Source: CAYFZO01 sp965226235 (lineage in GTDB: Bacteria > Pseudomonadota > Gammaproteobacteria > Poriferisulfidales > Oxydemutatoraceae). Taken from it: 64,000 nt of DNA. Of this stretch, positions 62,225 through 64,000 are shown piece by piece. Below the pieces are notes generated by a model that saw only the letters and a list, made by a program, of their open reading frames with translations, was not told the origin of the DNA and did not search any database. Numbering within the stretch: the first letter of the stretch is position 1; the number at the start of each line of letters is the position of its first letter. The stretch is taken from NCBI GenBank assembly GCA_965226235.1, contig OZ245335.1, positions 1,302,001-1,366,000 on the forward strand, read 5' to 3'. Both the position numbers and the translations under genes were made by a program.

Positions 62225-62484
62225 GGCCAGAGCACGAAAAAGCATTGAGCGAACTGACGAAAATGGTTCAAAAGGAAATGGACAAGATAGAAGACGACGT
62301 TACCCCGGTTGACCCCGAGGACGTGAAAGGGGCGGCTATCTGCGTCTACCTGATTTTGATGACGAACGAAAGCTATAAGGTTCAGAAGAAAGGGAAACAA
62401 GTGGACTTCGTGGAGTTCATGGCGACCGCAATAAGCTATGTGGCAATGATATACGGCGCAGAAAAAGGCCCTGAAATACATTGA
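62221..62484 (+). CDS. Mobile-element small protein 2, module 2
   Basis: 87 residues, acidic at the start (MRPEHEKALSELTKMVQKEM), then AAICVYLILMTNESYKVQKK and FVEFMATAISYVAMIYGAEK. It is the intact homologue of the frameshifted gene at 55793-56081. It is always coupled to protein 1, so the two probably act together. Confidence 0.65.
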   Translation: MRPEHEKALSELTKMVQKEMDKIEDDVTPVDPEDVKGAAICVYLILMTNESYKVQKKGKQVDFVEFMATAISYVAMIYGAEKGPEIH

Positions 62485-62496
62485 CGGGGAGGGGAT

Positions 62497-63235
62497 GTGA
62501 GACTGACCAGGGCAAGCCACCATGACACCTACGGGCCAGCAGACCCGAGCAACTGGCGGTATCGTCTCACACTGACAGGGCCGACGCATACGCGCTCTAT
62601 TATGGTTCCTGCGGCTGGCGTCCTCCATTTCAAATGGGCGCATCACGGCTATGAAACCGGCTACGGGAAATCACCCCTGGAAGCCGTGCGAACTACCCTG
62701 ACGATATTATCAAACACGGCGGCACGGTTGGCCGAAGAATCCGGGGCGCCGTCGGGGTATTTGTTGCCATTGCCTGACCGGGGCGACCAGGCGGGCGGAA
62801 AGTCAGACGATGCGGAGTTCGCGAAAACGCTGGTTCAGTTGAAGGGCAAGCTGGGCGTGGCGCCGGGCACGTCGGCGGGGCTGGGCTGGCGGTCAGATGA
62901 CCGGCGTGCAACAGGACTTCGCGCAGAAACGGATCGGGATGAATCCGCCGGCAGAGCTACGCGCACTTTGCGAATCCGCCGGGTTGGAGATTGCCAGCGC
63001 GTGCGGCGTACATCCGTCCTTGCTATCAACGGCCGGTGATGGCACATCGCAGAGAGAAAGTTGGAAAAGATTTATTCATGGTTCCGTCCGTCCGATAACG
63101 CGCATGATTGAACACGAGCTACGCGCGAAGCTGAATCAGCCGACGCTGAAGCTTCGGTGCGATAGTTTGGGTAGCGTTGACTTGACGGGCCGTGCCCGGA
63201 GCTTTCAAAGTCTTGTTAAGGCTGGGCACCGATAG
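62497..63235 (+). pseudogene. HK97-type phage portal protein remnant (frameshifted)
   Basis: Reads NWRYRLTLTGPTHTRSIMVP, AAGVLHFKWAHHGYETGYGK and LSNTAARLAEESGAPSGYLL, then shifts frame at about 62878-62890 and continues as QQDFAQKRIGMNPPAELRAL and ESWKRFIHGSVRPITRMIEH. These are the typical middle and end of HK97-family portal proteins. The N-terminal part is missing and joined to the small-protein operon. A second piece of the same portal region ends the window. Confidence 0.75.
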
Positions 63236-63417
63236 ACAAGGCGGCAGAGCTTTCAGGACTGATGATCGGCGATGAACAGTAAAGCGGCGTCCATATCGCG
63301 CGTTCTCGCGACGATCGCAACCTTGAAGGTAGTAGGGGAAACACCCCATGATCCAGGCTTTTCAACACAATGAAGAAACGGACGCGAAAGAGCTACCCCG
63401 ACCGACCCCAAGGGAAC

Positions 63418-63475
63418 CGGCCGGGATAACAACCTTGCCTTGCCTTGGCCGGGATAACAACCTTGCCTTGCCCTG
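63418..63475. repeat. 28-bp tandem repeat, two units
   Basis: GGCCGGGATAACAACCTTGC followed by CTTGCCTT occurs twice in a row. It lies within a short frame (63348-63542) for which I see no family support. Confidence 0.75.
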
Positions 63476-63583
63476 GCCTGACCTTTCTACGGAATGCAGG
63501 CTAACGACCCCACTAACCCACCACAGGAAAACGAGATCATGAAAAATTGTAGCCGGACTAACATAACAACGCAAGAGACTGTA

Positions 63584-63641
63584 CTGCGCCACCACATATG
63601 GGACAAACGAGGCAGATGCTGGGCGAGCATTTGACAGCCTG
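63584..63641. mobile_element. rve element outer end
   Basis: TGCGCCACCACATATGGGAC and the following bases up to GCATTTGACAGCCTG match the outer end at 52985-53050. Only about 58 bases remain, joined to an ISNCY fragment. Confidence 0.75.
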
Positions 63642-63729
63642 ATACAGTATGGCAATTCCGGTCCTACCCTGGCGACAGAGAAGCTCCATGAGCGTCACGG
63701 GTATCGCCTGAGTGCCAAGACCTTTCGGT
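63642..63729 (+). mobile_element. ISNCY transposase fragment
   Basis: Matches 56789-56876 of the ISNCY copy (coding for the YGDFGPTLAAEKLHERH region) with changes, then stops. A mosaic junction of two insertion-sequence types. Confidence 0.7.
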
Positions 63730-63867
63730 AGAGAGGAAACGAATCAATGCCGGGGTCTGCCCCAGCACAACACCCCGGTACAACATCGCTGAGCAAGTGC
63801 CAGCGGGCGGTCAGAATGAAAACCAGCCCCTGGCCGAGGAAACACCGGATATCGAACCGGCTCAATG

Positions 63868-63970
63868 CGGGCGCCTGCCGGCCTGGAAAAACAAACCGGT
63901 TCGTCAAAGCCACCTGTGCAAGCCATCAGGCCTTGCCGGCATGTGTCGCGAGATGCTCCGATCGCCATGG
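63868..63970. repeat. Dispersed repeat, copy 2
   Basis: Second copy of 51225-51345, about 12 kb away in the same orientation. It leads straight into portal-like sequence at the window end. Confidence 0.6.
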
Positions 63971-64000
63971 AGGTATCGTCTGACACTGACAGGGCCGACG
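63969..64000 (+). pseudogene. Second portal fragment at window edge
   Basis: GAGGTATCGTCTGACACTGA and the following bases repeat 62551-62580, coding for WRYRLTLTGPT of the portal protein. It continues beyond the window. Confidence 0.55.

Noticed and set aside
63348..63542. 64-codon frame starting MIQAFQHNEETDAKELP
   Set aside because: Mostly built from a 28-base tandem repeat, with no family resemblance; could be a mobile-element leader but I cannot support it.

Overview
The window reads as chromosome from a Gram-negative sulfur-oxidising bacterium, most likely a gammaproteobacterium of purple-sulfur or thioautotroph type (inference; no rRNA is present). The basis is a full oxidative (reverse) dissimilatory sulfite reductase locus on the minus strand in the order dsrA-B-E-F-H-C-M-K-L-J-O-P-N, with dsrR further on. 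DsrEFH, a two-cysteine DsrC and DsrL mark the oxidative direction. A second sulfur module at 26.7-31.3 kb encodes a membrane-bound, cytoplasm-facing sulfite dehydrogenase (SoeABC). It would oxidise the sulfite released by DsrAB to sulfate.

Layout. 0-1.6 kb: NarL-type response regulator (cut by the window edge), its histidine kinase, and dsrR. 1.6-7.5 kb: a tandem duplication of about 2.87 kb on the opposite strand. Each unit carries a decayed 3' fragment of dsrN and a PQQ-dehydrogenase/cytochrome c fusion gene, and the pair separates dsrR from dsrN. 7.5-20.1 kb: the dsr operon. 20.2-23.9 kb: divergent genes for a TauD-like dioxygenase, a 64-residue protein, a stand-alone Cas6/Cmx6-like protein, a cysteine-less DsrC paralogue and IspB. 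24.1 kb: tRNA-Pro(CGG). 24.2-26.6 kb: thioredoxin-fold protein, sulfotransferase, ferredoxin-NADP reductase. 26.7-31.6 kb: soeABC and a small protein. 31.7-37.2 kb: OmpA-like lipoprotein, an orphan HvfA-like RiPP precursor, nth, an RnfB-like ferredoxin, metG, and a class I glutamine amidotransferase.

37.2-45.4 kb is a cargo island bounded by an IS1380-type fragment and a complete IS1380-type element in the same orientation. It holds a three-gene AT-rich operon (TIGR04255-like, helix-turn-helix, and an unknown protein with a SQTCD motif) and a membrane protein fusing an HNH nuclease to Sel1 repeats. 45.4-53 kb returns to core genes (parB, parA, rsmG, DUF302, mnmG), then a coiled-coil membrane protein and a porin.

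53-64 kb is a graveyard of mobile DNA. Two related but diverged modules (53.3-56.4 and 61.3-62.5 kb) each have a primase/helicase end, an inverted-repeat region, a TTGACA promoter and a pair of overlapping small genes. They are mixed with broken transposases (ISNCY, IS1634-type, and a recurring rve-domain element), an HK97-type phage portal remnant, a lipase and a porin fragment. These two modules, the 37-40 kb operon and the HNH/Sel1 protein are the best candidates for an undescribed system.
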